Source: Ectocarpus siliculosus (Eukaryota > Sar > Phaeophyceae > Ectocarpales > Ectocarpaceae). Taken from it: 64,000 bases of DNA. Under the pieces are notes generated by a model, which saw nothing but the letters and a program-made list of their open reading frames with translations, was not told the DNA's origin and ran no database searches. The translations under genes were made by a program, and so were the position numbers. Numbering within the stretch: position 1 is the first letter of the stretch; each line of letters opens with the position of its first letter. Below are positions 32,213-43,327 of the stretch, one piece after another. Location of the stretch: assembly GCA_000310025.1 (NCBI GenBank), contig FN649750.1, positions 466,373 to 530,372 on the forward strand. The letters are read 5' to 3'.

Positions 32213-33307
32213 AGCTCTCTGAATCACCGACAACCTCACGACACTGCCTTTGATGCCACAGGAGACGTAATTAATAACGTCATTATTTTCTGGCAACCGC
32301 CCTCCATTTTTTCACAATGGACACCCTCGACATTTTCGGTCGATGGAGTGGAATACTCCTGTGCCGAACAATTCTTCGCAGCGTCCAACGCACGACACTT
32401 CGGCGACAAAAACATACTTCACAGCATCATGCTTTCTTCAGACCCGGCAATGCACAAGCGCTACGGACTACAAGTGCGTGGCTTCACGCAACAGGAATGG
32501 GAAAAGGTGAGAGAATACATCGTGCTTGTGGGCACTTTCGAGAAATTCTCCCAAAATCCTGCCATGCGTCAATATCTGATCAACACAGGCGACAACCTGC
32601 TAGCCGAAACTAGCCCTCTCGACAATATATGGGGCATCGGCATGAGAGCCGATCACCCCGAGGCAGCCAACCCCGCCAACTGGACAGGCAAAGGTTTTCT
32701 TGGTAAGGACGCTATTTTACCTAGTCCACACCATTCCAGAATGTCCCCTTCAGACGAACTCTTTGTCTTTCACGGCCGCCAATTTGTACCTCTCGCAGGA
32801 TGCGCAGAGCTTGAACCGGGCGGCATTTTAGGTACAGCAGCCGCCCCTCTCATGCGTGTATCTATAGATACTATCCAACAATTCAGCGACAAGCAACCGT
32901 CAAAGCACTTCGAAGTGCCAGGGCCATCACACTCTGCCGATGCGGCACATTGTAATGATCCCTTCATCGGCAACGTATCTACCGACAATAACGGGGGACC
33001 TGCACAGCACTCCTCCCCCCCTCCCGGCAATCCGTCTACACCGACACTTCCCCCACAGGAGCTTCTGGACCGCTTAGATGCTGCTCAACAGAAAAGCTTC
33101 CTATCTCTTTGGCACCGCCTACCACCACACATGCGAGCCATCACGTTCAATCTGCACGGCGAAGGCTGGACGCCTGCTGTCATAGATGAGCTCGCTGATG
33201 TCTTACATAACTTCCGAGACGTCTTCTCCACTTCACCAACGGACCTGGGCTGCTGTCCACTGCTGCCGTTCAAAATCGACATTCCGGATGGCACCCCACC
33301 GGTGTGA
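32213..33307 (+). CDS. NADAR (YbiA-like) domain fused to the start of Pol, element 1
   Basis: One open frame of 364 codons follows a TAG at 32210. Residues from about 23 to 170 match the NADAR fold: IIFWQPPSIFSQWTPSTFSV, DGVEYSCAEQFFAASNARHF, FEKFSQNPAMRQYLINTGD, LLAETSPLDNIWGIGMRADH and WTGKGFLGKD. The conserved AEQ, the E-x-P-D-x-IWGIG block and the terminal LG are present, so the domain looks intact. NADAR proteins act on ADP-ribose-linked substrates; some members remove ADP-ribose from nucleobases. After a Pro/Ser linker the frame runs into the lead-in of reverse transcriptase (FRDVFSTSP, LPFKIDIPDGTPPV) and stops at TGA (33305-33307), one substitution away from CGA. RT continues in the same phase just after this stop, so the original product was probably NADAR-RT in one polyprotein. 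Confidence 0.85.
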   Translation, partial: SSLNHRQPHDTAFDATGDVINNVIIFWQPPSIFSQWTPSTFSVDGVEYSCAEQFFAASNARHFGDKNILHSIMLSSDPAMHKRYGLQVRGFTQQEWEKVREYIVLVGTFEKFSQNPAMRQYLINTGDNLLAETSPLDNIWGIGMRADHPEAANPANWTGKGFLGKDAILPSPHHSRMSPSDELFVFHGRQFVPLAGCAELEPGGILGTAAAPLMRVSIDTIQQFSDKQPSKHFEVPGPSHSADAAHCNDPFIGNVSTDNNGGPAQHSSPPPGNPSTPTLPPQELLDRLDAAQQKSFLSLWHRLPPHMRAITFNLHGEGWTPAVIDELADVLHNFRDVFSTSPTDLGCCPLLPFKIDIPDGTPPV

Positions 33308-34024
33308 ATCAAGCCTTACCACACTAACCCTCTGGTCGCCAAACAAGTGGACGCCATTTTCGACGAATACCTCGCGGCAGGTTTAATCCAACACTCTACC
33401 TCTCCGTACTGCAGCCCCATCGTCGTCATTCCAAAAAAATCTGGAAGGCTTTGCATCACCGTAAATTACCAGAAACTCAACCGCATCAGCAGCTTCAGTC
33501 AACTAGCCGTTCCTCGTGTGGATGAGATCATGAACAAACTGCACCAGGGCTCCATCTTCTCGCTCTTCGACTTCACGGGCTCCTTCCACCAAATTCCCGT
33601 GCACCCCGACACAATTCCGCTCACTGCATTCGCCACACCGACTCGCCTTTTCGAGTGGCTCAAAATGCCGATGGGTGCCAGCCAATCTTCAGGCTGGTGG
33701 ATGAAAGTCATCAATGAGGTAATCAAAAACCTCGAAGGCGTCGACCCGTACCTCGACGATGTGGTGCTCTACGACAAAACACCGCTGGATCACGTCCGCA
33801 CCATGCGCGCCTTCTTGCAACGGCTGCGTAAGCACAAGCTCAAGCTTTCACCGCCCAAGGCCACCATCGGCACGACACACTCTGCATTCTTGGGACACAC
33901 CATTACTCCCGACGGCATCAGGCCCAACGCCAACAAAGTCGCTGCACTGGCAGCTATGCCAATGCCAACCGACCTCAAGAAACTTCGCTCCCTTCTCGGT
34001 GGTCTGAGCTACTACCGCAGCTTC
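33308..34024 (+). pseudogene. Reverse transcriptase of element 1
   Basis: In phase with the NADAR frame beyond a single TGA. RT blocks are clear: GLIQHSTSPYCSPIVVIPKK, LCITVNYQKLN, FSLFDFTGSFHQIPVHPDT, MPMGASQSS and the catalytic YLDDVVLYD, then FLGHTITPDGIRPN and LLGGLSYYRSF. The second catalytic Asp is in LFDFTG. A frameshift near 34024 separates it from the RNase H frame. It copies the element RNA into DNA in Ty3-type replication. Confidence 0.9.
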
Positions 34025-34611
34025 GGTCTAAACGAGTACGCCCCGTCACGAAACTGCTCAAGAAAAACTCGTCCTTCACCTTCACCGCCGACATGGAAGC
34101 CATCGTCCGAGAAATCCTTAAAGAACTCTCCGAACCGCCAATTCTCGTCTTCCCCGACTGGAAAGCCATCGAAGACGGCACCAGACCTCTCCGCCTCCAC
34201 TACGACGCAAGCCTCGATGGTCTGGGCGCGACACTGGAACAAGAACAAGCGGATGGCTCTGTTCGACCCATCGTCTTCATCAGCAGATTGACAATTGACG
34301 CTGAGCGCAACTGGACACCACTCGACTTGGAAGCTGGCGCCATTGTTTGGGCCTTCAAACGCTTGCGTGGATACTTGCGCGGCACACACTTCCAAATTTG
34401 GACCGACAATCAGGCACTGGAGAACATCTCCAAGGTGGGAGACCACAGCCCACGCGTGCAGCGTTGGCTTGAGTTCCTCACAGCGTATCAATACACGCTC
34501 ATACACCGCCCGGGCTCCTCCAACAGCAGCGCCGACATGCTGTCTAGACTACCCATGCCCCCCACTCCACAGGACATCACAGGAGATAGCCGCATCACCC
34601 TTGCCAGATGA
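34025..34611 (+). pseudogene. RNase H of element 1
   Basis: A shifted frame carries TKLLKKNSSF, LHYDASLDGLGATLEQ, RNWTPLDLEAGAIVWAFKRL, IWTDNQALENI and HRPGSSNSSADMLSRLP, the usual order of a Ty3 RNase H (catalytic D, E and D). It degrades the RNA strand of the RNA-DNA hybrid. Confidence 0.88.
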
Positions 34612-35652
34612 TGTGGGTGTCTACACGATTCGCGCCACCGGCAACACTCCTTCTGGTCCTTCTCCGCAGGGTAGTGCTTTGGGTGGGCTAGTACCCAACA
34701 ACGGCACCGACACTTTGAGTGGCTCCCCACTGACACCAGCGGATTTTCAGGATTTTCGCCGGCACGGGCTCCGAATGAGCATTGACGACCTCGACGCTCC
34801 TCCCGGAGTATTCGCAGCTCGTTCTTTTTCCGTCAGTCTCCAACAACTATTCACGTCTCCACTTTCGCCACTCTCCTGCGCTGCGCGACATCAACACAGT
34901 ACATCAATCGGCTCTGCCTCGACATTTGGACCAACACAGCAAGGGCCATACCACAGCACGTCCTCCGTCCTCAAATTTTCAACACCATCCCGGCACACTA
35001 CAGTCTGCCGCTCAATCTCCGGCACAACCTCCCAGTTCGACAATGCCCCCTGCAACTGCAGCTCGCTCCAGGTCAGACATCCTTGAAGCAGCTGCACTTC
35101 AGCGGCCTCTCTCTCCTTCTCGGTTGCGTCCGCGTTCTTTGGATCCATCAGATTTGATATCCACCCGCACTCGACGCCGCGCAGCTGCAACATCTGGGAA
35201 TCCTCTGCCTCAAGTAATATACCGCTTCAGCCCAGACATTTCCGCCACTGCGGCACCAGCACTTGCTGCACCCCCACGCACGCCGCACGCAACCCCTTCT
35301 ACGCAACCAGCACAGGCCGCAGCTGAACTTGTACCCACGGTACCAACCGCCAATAACACTGCTCCCTCAGAACCTCCCGCAGAACCTCCGCCGGAATCTG
35401 CCGACACACCATCCACAGGGACCCCCTCAACTTCAGCTTCTTCGTCACTTCCATCGCCACTGCCTTCTCCGGCTGAGATATCGTTCATGGACTCTGTAGC
35501 GCGCTTCACACACGCCGACGGGCATGAGGAACAACAAAAGGACGTCACTTGCAACGCCGCCATTCGCTACATGCAACTTGGGCAACCTTCAGCATTGCCC
35601 ACAGACTTCTACGGCGACAACCCCAGAACACGTGCGTCCTTCCCTCACTGAC
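34612..35652 (+). other. Element 1, long Pro/Ser/Thr linker between RNase H and integrase
   Basis: About 340 codons in mixed frames (34782-35651 is the longest), rich in Pro, Ser, Thr and Ala, with no recognised fold. Ty3 elements usually have a much shorter link here. Confidence 0.5.
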
Positions 35653-36480
35653 ATCAAGGAATTGGCCACCAAAGGTCGCATCATCACCGATGACGACGGC
35701 AATCCGCTCTTGGTTCGACAATTTACCAAACCGCCAAACTCCGACATCGATCGTCCTAGCGGTAGAGCTGCTCGCCTTCTCGACAATGAACCCACGCGCA
35801 TCTATGTGCCAGTACACATGCGTCCTTGGGTAATGCTTCAATGCCACTCCAACACTCTGTGCCACCTTGGCACCACCAAAACCATCAGCCTTCTGGAACA
35901 ACTCTACTGGTGGGTTGGCATGAGCGCTTGCGTCCGCTGCTGGACTCGGCAATGCTACACATGCCAAGGCCGCAAATCAGCACGACAAACTATACGATGA
36001 CCCATCCTCACCATTCTCCTGCCATCAGGGCCAGGTGTGGCCGTCAGCGTGGACTACTTTGGACCGTTCCCTACTACTCCACGCGGCAATGCCTACATCC
36101 TACTCTTCACCGACCGCTTTAGCCAGCGCGCCGACATGTACGCAGTCTCACCTGCGAACTGCACGGCCGAAGGGACCGCCAATATCTTCGTCAATCAGTA
36201 CATTCCATTCTGGGGGATGTCCGGTAAGCCTTCTTTCCGACAATGGTCTCCACTTCACCTCACAACGTTCTGACGCCATCATCAAACTTCTCCGCGTACG
36301 CAAAATCACCACCAGCGCCTATCACCCTTGCGGCAACGGCGGCGTGTAACGTCAACCACACTATGGCCCAAATGCTAGCTGTGTCCATCAATGAGAGGCA
36401 AGATGACTGGGATCTACACCTCCCGCATGTGGAATTTGCCTACAACAACACCGTGAGCGCCGCCACAGGGCTAGCACCCA
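35653..36480 (+). pseudogene. Integrase (HHCC zinc finger and catalytic core) of element 1
   Basis: The zinc-binding part reads QCHSNTLCHLGTTKTISLLE, YWWVGM, then CVRCWTRQCYTC, the H-H-C-C pattern. An in-frame TGA (35998-36000) follows. The core resumes with VSVDYFGPFPTTPRGNAYIL (first Asp). A frameshift near 36215 leads to LLSDNGLHFTS (second Asp) and SAYHPCGNGGV. At the place of the catalytic Glu the codon is TAA (36347-36349), and the phase shifts again before NHTMAQMLAV and VEFAYNNTVSA. The enzyme inserts the cDNA; this copy cannot. Confidence 0.85.
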
Positions 36481-37380
36481 ACCAAGTGCACATCGGCCGA
36501 CTTGCTCGCTTCCCCATCACCGTTTTCGATAATATCTACGCTCGCGGACACCAAAGCCTGGCTGAGGACCAACTGGAATACCACAACCTCGCTGTGGACA
36601 GGCAACATCGCTCGAACGACCTCGTTCGAGAGCAACACGCGCTCAACGTCGACAAAATCGAGCGCAGGAACTCGTCACTATCGGATGCACTTCACCGACG
36701 ACCCGTCTACAAGACAGGACATTGGGTCTGGGTCCACAATCAGGTATCGACAATTCGCCAAGGAGCTTCCACCACCGCCTCTGCCTCCGCCTCGGACTCG
36801 CAGGTTCTCAAAGCCAAGCTCTCCTTGAAATGCACTGGGCCCTTCAAAATTCTTGCCGTCGGCCCCAGCAACAAAGCACCAGATTGGCGCCCGATCGCTG
36901 ACAAACTCCTCTACTTGGACCTACCCAAGGACATGCCCGGCGCCGACGCCAAAAACCGCGTCTCCGTAGTACGCTGCAAGCCGTGCCACCACGCCCACGA
37001 CACCGATATACCCCGCTTCCTGCCTGCTGGCCTCACAAGATACGTCCTTAACAAATACACCAACAAATCCGAGGATGACGTCTCCACGCCCCTTCAACGC
37101 CTTGAAGTAGAGAAAATCGCCGGCCACCCAACTGTCCGCGAACGCGGCGGCGTACTCGCCGCTCTCTACCAAACACACTGGAAAGGCCTGCTTCGACCCT
37201 CCTGGCAACGCGAAATAGACCTTCAACACTCACGTCACCACATCCTTCGCTACTGGTGTGGCACACCGGATCAGCACAGCCAACAAAACCGTCTTTACCG
37301 CAACATGCGCATAGGAGCCGCTGCTCGAGAACACTCCCGCTCCAAAGGAGAACGTGCGTCTTCACCCGGCCACACCTACG
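36481..37380 (+). pseudogene. Integrase C-terminus with GPF motif and chromodomain, element 1
   Basis: A continuous frame includes KLSLKCTGPFKILAVGP (the GPY/F module of chromovirus-type integrases) and a chromodomain-like block (RLEVEKIAGHPTVRERGG, YQTHWKGLLRPSWQREIDL, about 37081-37240). Chromodomains steer integration toward chromatin marks. The aromatic residues of the cage are only partly evident. Confidence 0.75.
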
Positions 37381-37758
37381 TCCCCCGCGACATCTATCTA
37401 CATCCGCCGCTTCAGCGCCACCGCCATACCCGTAGGAGCTTACTTCTGGTACAAAGCCAAAGACGCGCTCTGGTGGTTGGGCAAAATATCGCGGCACACC
37501 ACCACTGCTGACCTCTACATCGTCCGCTTCCTCGACGACCCCGCGCCGATCAAGATCCCCCTCGCCCGCGGCCACTACAGCTCCGAACATCACGCCGTCT
37601 GCGGCTCCTGGTGTCTGCAAGTACATCGCAGGAGCTCCTTCATGCGTGGCATCCGGAGGAACATCGAAGATTACAGAGGAGCCACAACAGCCACAACTTC
37701 GGCCACAACAGCGCCCGCTTCAGCAACAACAGCGCCGTCTCCAGCCACTGCCAGGTGA
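37381..37758 (+). pseudogene. Tudor/SH3-like C-terminal segment of element 1
   Basis: After a frameshift near 37380 the product continues with VGAYFWYKAKDALWWLGKIS and IVRFLDDPAPIKIPL, a pattern of alternating hydrophobic strands like Tudor, Agenet or related SH3-like barrels. It ends in a Thr/Ala repeat and a stop. Family assignment is by pattern only. Confidence 0.45.
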
Positions 37759-39785
37759 AAATACTTTGTTTGGACACCGGAGACCGCCTGTTCTTGTTTT
37801 ATTGTTTGCATACATCCCCTCGCCATGTCAGCAGCTCTTTCCCCCACGGTGCAATCTGCCCCTGGCTGGTTACGACCCTGGCATTGGTTTATACCTTCTA
37901 TATGTTGTTTTCGTTTATTGTGTTACTTCTTGCACATCTGACGCTATAGCTTTGTGTTTTTTGGACAACGTAGCCACCAACGCACCTCGCTCTTACAGCC
38001 GTCTGCTGGCGTGATAAGTTTTAGTCTTCGCTCTTGTGTTTTGCGCTCGACCATGCTGCCTACTCTTCCCCTGTAGCCCGTAACGTGTTTTTCTCCGCCT
38101 TGTGGGCTCCTGCGAGCACGACTTATTGTTGCTCCCCCGCAGCTTGTCTCTTCCGCTGTTGACCCCCGTAGCTTGCGACATCTACTGTCGACTCCCCCGT
38201 TTTGAGCTTTCGAGAGTGATATTGATCTTTGGCCTTGTCCACTATGTTTCCATTTTTTATGTTTCAGCGTCCACTCCGACAACCAACCGCCGCCCGTTTG
38301 TCGCCCCTCCCCCATTTTATTGGACCGCGCGCGGAGCACCGTACTTACTGGCTCTCGCTTTTGCCCGCTCCCCCCGCTCGGTGTTTGCCATCGGGATTGG
38401 GTTTTCGTCGCTTGGCAACGACGTTGTAAAACAAGCCAATTCACTTCGTGAACTCGACAACCAGGTTACCGTTTTTTTTTTTTTACCTCGGTTTTTTTTT
38501 TGGCGGTAACCATAATGGTGGTCGAGTAGATCATGTTGTGCGGGGTCGAGAACCCTCACTCCGCGCAACGGGGGATGATCGCACCACGTTGTGTTAAAAT
38601 GGTCAAGCTTCCTCGAGGCAGTTACACAGTGCTTACAACTGTCTCTGGAAGTGAAAGCACCAGAAAATAAATTAAGTCATACGTAGCTGTCATCCGTACG
38701 CAAGGAAGTAAGCACAAGATGCCGAACACCCTTAGCAGGATGCAGCTCACCCTTCATGCGACTCGCCAAATACCTCACGGCGCTTCGCGCTTGGTGATGT
38801 GAGAGCCTGGTCCGGTGAGAACCCGGCGTGCTCCGTCCCGGCTTTGTAGGGATGCGAGGTCAATGGTCAAACGACTACGGCATGCACGACTATGAGTACA
38901 CCCCCCCCCCCCCCCCCCCGCTGCGCCGCTGTCTCTGAGTATCTTTGTTTCTTCTGTTTTTTTTATTATGTTGGGGGATTTTCTTGTGCTTTTCTTGCGT
39001 ATTCGGGACCATCTTGGCGTCACACCGGCCGTCATTCTTCGTGACCCTTTTTTTTTTTTTTTTCTTAATATGACACAACGAAACCATCTCTATCATAGAA
39101 AAGAGTCTGAGACAGATTAACAATGGATTCATAGCGTCAGAAAGTACCTGTATGTCTACGATTTCCCAGACAGCATATAGGGACATCTCCCCTGCGGGTA
39201 ACAGGCTCAACAAGACAGTTTGGTAGCTGTCTTGTGTGTCTCATATATATATGTTATGTTGGGAAGGTGCAGATGATATGTGTTAGGTACTGGTCGGGCG
39301 TTTGTGTGTGGCACCCTTTTAATCGTAGGGCATGCAATCTCCCTCAGTTTACAAACGTATTTTCAATGTGGTACGCGTATGTACCGGGTATTTGGGTAGT
39401 ATATGTGTGGATACATTTCGGAGTATGTGCGGACACACGGGCACCTTTTGCAATCGATCGACCCCCCGACGTTTCTTCTCTCTTTATTTGCTTGCTTATG
39501 TAGCTCTGCCCCTGCTTTTTTGTCTTTGGACATTTTCCGCACTTCTTTGCTCCGCTTGCATAGCCACTGTCAGCCTACACGCTGCTTGCCCCAGTTTCCC
39601 CTTGTTTCAATTCTGCCCTTTTGCTAGCCGAGAGCGTAGCTCTCTTGAAACCCACGTAGAGGTGTGGGGGAGGTTTGTGAGGCTCCGTATCCTCGAGACT
39701 AGAGTTGATGCCTCAGATGGATTGTCATTTCTCCCTCCTCTTCAGGTTCTATCCTCTGCGTATATGTCCCCTCAGGGTGGGCTAG
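37759..39785 (+). other. Element 1, 3' non-coding region
   Basis: About 2 kb without a supported gene. It has long T runs near 38471-38500 and 39050, and the dispersed repeat copy at 38787. The sequence just before the 3' LTR (CAGGGTGGGCTAG) is a weak polypurine tract candidate. Confidence 0.5.
38787..38925 (+). repeat. C-tailed dispersed repeat, second copy
   Basis: About 113 bp starting GCGCTTGGTGATGTGAGAGC, with about one substitution relative to 23778-23890. Like that copy it ends GAGTAC and runs into a C tract. It is inside element 1. Confidence 0.85.
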
Positions 39786-40128
39786 TGTTATGGTATTTGG
39801 ACCCTTGGACTAAGATACCATCTGGGCGGGTATATCTTTCAGGAATATCCCGACCACCTGCCCAGATTCCTAGTATTCCGACTTTGGGCAGGTAGCAGTA
39901 CAATGGTTACTAGCAGTAGCAAGTGATGTGCAAGCGTTCCACCTTGCTCAGTGTCTTGCCCGTTCCCTGGTGTTGCCTGGGAGTGAGCGATAGCGAGCGA
40001 CTGCGAGAGAAATGAAGGATAAGGGACGAAACAGACTGAAGAAGCGAAGCGGCTCCAACTTGCACACAGTGGTCGGACTAGCTCCACACACACTGAACCC
40101 GCGTCAGAGATCGTCACATGTCGTCACA
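39786..40128 (+). repeat. 3' LTR of element 1
   Basis: 343 bp, direct repeat of 27651-27990, TG...CA ends, followed by TTGA, the target duplication. Confidence 0.92.
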
Positions 40129-41295
40129 TTGACGCGCGGATGATTTTGCGGCCTTCAATCTACAAAATCGGAGAGTGCCGAGCTCCTTGCCAGACAATGA
40201 GACAATGTGTGACTAGGCTTGTAAAGCGTCCTCAAGACTTTGTACTGGTATGCATAGGCTCTTCCACTAAGTCTACAGAGCTACTCAGCACTTTTTGATA
40301 TGCATCACAAAAGAACAATAAAAAAGAACTGAAACCGCAAACAATTTTGTCAACAAAATGAAATGTGACCTGGCCGACTACAGCTGCTGCAGCAGCAGCA
40401 GTACTCCCGCATGTTCCACATCCTCTGTATACACACGGCAGGTAGATGGTAGATGCATCCTACTCAGTAGTATACAAGCAAGCGCGATGCTGGCAGCAGT
40501 ACGAGGCAGGACGAGGGGGCCGATCGTGAGCTTCAAGCGCGCGTACCGGCCACAGGGCTTGGCGAGAGAGGTGCTTGATCGATGTATTTGCATATTTTCG
40601 CGCCATTCAGTCATCGTTGAACCTCTGGCACGCTTCCGCCACAAAGAGCCAGCGCATCACCAGAAAATACCGTGCCCTCCCGCCTGGGACTTGTGTACCC
40701 ACTACTACTGCTACTGCTGTGCACTGCCGGAATTTCGGTTGGTTAAGAAAGGTGGGTGACTGCTGTCGTGATCGCCGCGATGTCGTCGCAACTACAGCTG
40801 TACAGTAGTAGACCGACCGCTTCTTCTTTGCTCGAACAGACTGACGGGAGAGATATATCTGGAATGGGTGTGGACCTACATGTAGTGATGTAGTCGTTGA
40901 AAGTCTTTCTGTGTTTTTAAATGCAAGTCCGAACTCCATGCAGCATGTAGCATGCCCGCATGCACGCTGGAGCAACAACCCACATGCCCGTTATACCTCC
41001 TTGGCTCTCACGCTTCGCGAGCCACAGACGAACGCTGTGGTAGCTAACAAGCTGGCAGACCACGACCCATGCACAGATATATGCGTAGTCTATGTAGGTA
41101 CAGTATGTCAATACATGTACAGTTGAATGTTCCGACTTGAATTGGCTCAAGTCGGAACATTCAACTTGTCGTACTCTTGTTTTATTTCCCCGCGGCGTCG
41201 TGTGTGCCGGGTTCTGCGACCACGGGCTCCCCATTTTTGTGGACAATACAATTGTAGAGCTAATGTGAGAGAAACAACAACAACATATGCATATA
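40129..41295. other. Spacer between elements 1 and 2
   Basis: About 1.2 kb with no recognised gene. It contains a CAG-rich patch near 40380-40400 and a perfect 20-bp-arm hairpin at 41121-41166. Confidence 0.45.
41121..41166. repeat. Perfect 20-bp inverted repeat with 6-nt loop
   Basis: Left arm AGTTGAATGTTCCGACTTGA, loop ATTGGC, right arm TCAAGTCGGAACATTCAACT. The arms are exact reverse complements. It is about 130 bp outside the end of element 2. Confidence 0.9.
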
Positions 41296-41553
41296 TGAGA
41301 CGTTTGTCTCCAGGTTCGCGTGTGAGCAAGTTCCCGTTGGGATGTGTGGTGTGGATACACACCGGTTCAACCTCTGGTGAAGAGGCTGTCGAGTACGGAT
41401 AGTTGTGTTGTGAGTCAAGGGGGGGAGCAACCTTGAGTTGAAGCAAGGTTCAGCATCCATCCGACACTGACTCTATCTGTGGCAACACCCCGAAGGTAGA
41501 TCTCCGACAGGTCATCTGACGTCACAATCTGGTACAGTCTGAGGTGGCATTCA
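41296..41553 (-). repeat. 3' LTR of element 2
   Basis: 258 bp; on the minus strand it starts TGAATGCCACCTCAG and ends GTCTCA. It pairs with 48807-49064. Confidence 0.92.
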
Positions 41554-43327
41554 CGGCACCCCCCTACTGTATCTTCAATCACGGGGCCTGAATCCGGATT
41601 GAAAGATACAAGAATGACATAAATAACCCAGAGTGTATGAAATCGTGAAGTACTGATGAAAAACACGAGTTAAATGACTTGGGCCGTAACGTACGGCGAC
41701 TGCCATCCGTTTTGTAGTCATAAAATTTGGAACGTGTCACCAAAATATCTCATCCGAGCATCGATCGTACACAGTGCAGTCACAACCACAGTTTGCACGA
41801 GAGCAATTCAGGAATTTTGGCAACTATTCCCGTACGACGAACGAATAACTACACAGATGACGAAAGGTGTACGGAACATGTCACTTCAGTCCGCCTCGGC
41901 GCTGTAGGTAACATGTGATCTACCGTACGAACGAACGACGGGTTGTACAGAAAAAAAACATCACTCCGGTGCGCGTCTTGCCCCGATAGTTTAAAAAAAA
42001 CTGTACAAATAGTACCTTGAGACAACGCCGTGAACTATTTTGTAGTTGCACGTAACGAACATCCAACAACGAAAAATAATTTGGCATTGCACCTGTGAAA
42101 AACGATTGCTTGCAAGGCTTATAGTTCACAAGTGTCGAATGGCAAATGACGTGGGTCGACCCGCTGGGAAACGTTGCTCAAACGATATGCAGCTGCAACA
42201 ACGAACGAACATAATAATGTGCACAGCTCATGGAGAGCTAACGATACGACCTTCTCATGCGATTACGCAAATGAGAGGCGCTGCATAGACGAACGACGAC
42301 GAATGGTGATTACGAGTACAGCAAACGATATGCTGTAGCATGGATTTGACGCAGTAGTGGGACGAAGGTCTGGTCCTCTTGTGCTTCCTCTTGCACGGCC
42401 AAGAGACCCATCTACTCTTTCGCAGTGTACGACACGCGAGAAACGATGTGCGGTTAACGAAAGGCGTATGGAACATGTCACTGCAATCAGCTTCAGCGCT
42501 GTAGACAACATGTCATCTACCGTACGGACGAACGACACGGAATAAAAATCCACCGCACGAAACGACTAAACAAAATCGGGCATGAACAAAACCGTGTGAC
42601 AATGCAAAAGTGCATGGATCCAGAAGTCGATTATCAATTGCAATTCCCTCAAACTGCAAGTGAGACGATATCACCCCCCAAGTTAATGACGGAGTGGACG
42701 AGAAACCGACGAACTTCCGATCCCGCATATTCGCTCACATAAAGTATCAACTGACCCCATACTTCGCACTAGTATCTCAAGGACAGCGACACAACGGCAA
42801 TGGACGCTTCACACCACGCACGATTGTCTATAAACGGACGCACGTTCCAATCATGAATAATTGAAAACGCTGACGGAGCTCGTACGAGGTACTATTTCGT
42901 ACGGCATTCAAACAGAGAAATATATAAAAAATAAATAAATCACACAACGAACGGGCAACACCATGCCTTAAAAATGACGTGCGCTAGCATGCATGTCCAA
43001 CGAAACGAAGACACGCAACCATGCTTGGTTCGCGGAGGGCGAATCTCAACGCGAGCTAGGCTCCACCTGCCGACTTCCACGAGGTGTTGCATCCAACGTG
43101 GGCGTATCCACCAACAACGACAATGTCCGGCCGGACTGCGAAGGAACGTTGGGGACGGCGAGCACTACGAAACGATCGTGCTGGACAACGAACAATAACA
43201 TATATGTACATATAAAAAAATAAAATGAAATAAACGAAAACAAACGTAGCCCTTGGAAAATAAACGAAACACGAAACGAATAAGGCAAAAAACAGCACGA
43301 GACACGATGGACGAAGCAGCCAGGACG
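41554..43327 (-). other. Element 2, 3' non-coding region with internal repeat
   Basis: About 1.8 kb without a gene. An 80-90 bp block is present twice (about 41860-41945 and 42455-42540), sharing GGAACATGTCACT, CAGCGCTGTAG-type sequence and CATCTACCGTACGGACGAAC-type sequence. Confidence 0.6.

Larger units (their letters stand above)
27651..40128 (+). mobile_element. Element 1: Ty3-type chromodomain LTR retrotransposon with NADAR domain
   Basis: A 12.5-kb element bounded by direct LTRs that begin TGTTATGG and end GTCACA. The flanking TTGA on both sides is a 4-bp target duplication. Order: LTR, primer-binding site, Gag with CCHC knuckle, NADAR domain, reverse transcriptase, RNase H, long Pro/Ser linker, integrase, chromodomain, Tudor/SH3-like segment, about 2 kb non-coding, LTR. 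No aspartic protease motif (DTG/DSG) was seen. The LTRs differ at roughly a dozen positions plus small indels, so the insertion is not recent. Several stops and frameshifts break the coding region, so this copy is not autonomous. Ty3 assignment rests on the RT-RH-IN order and the chromodomain. Confidence 0.93.
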
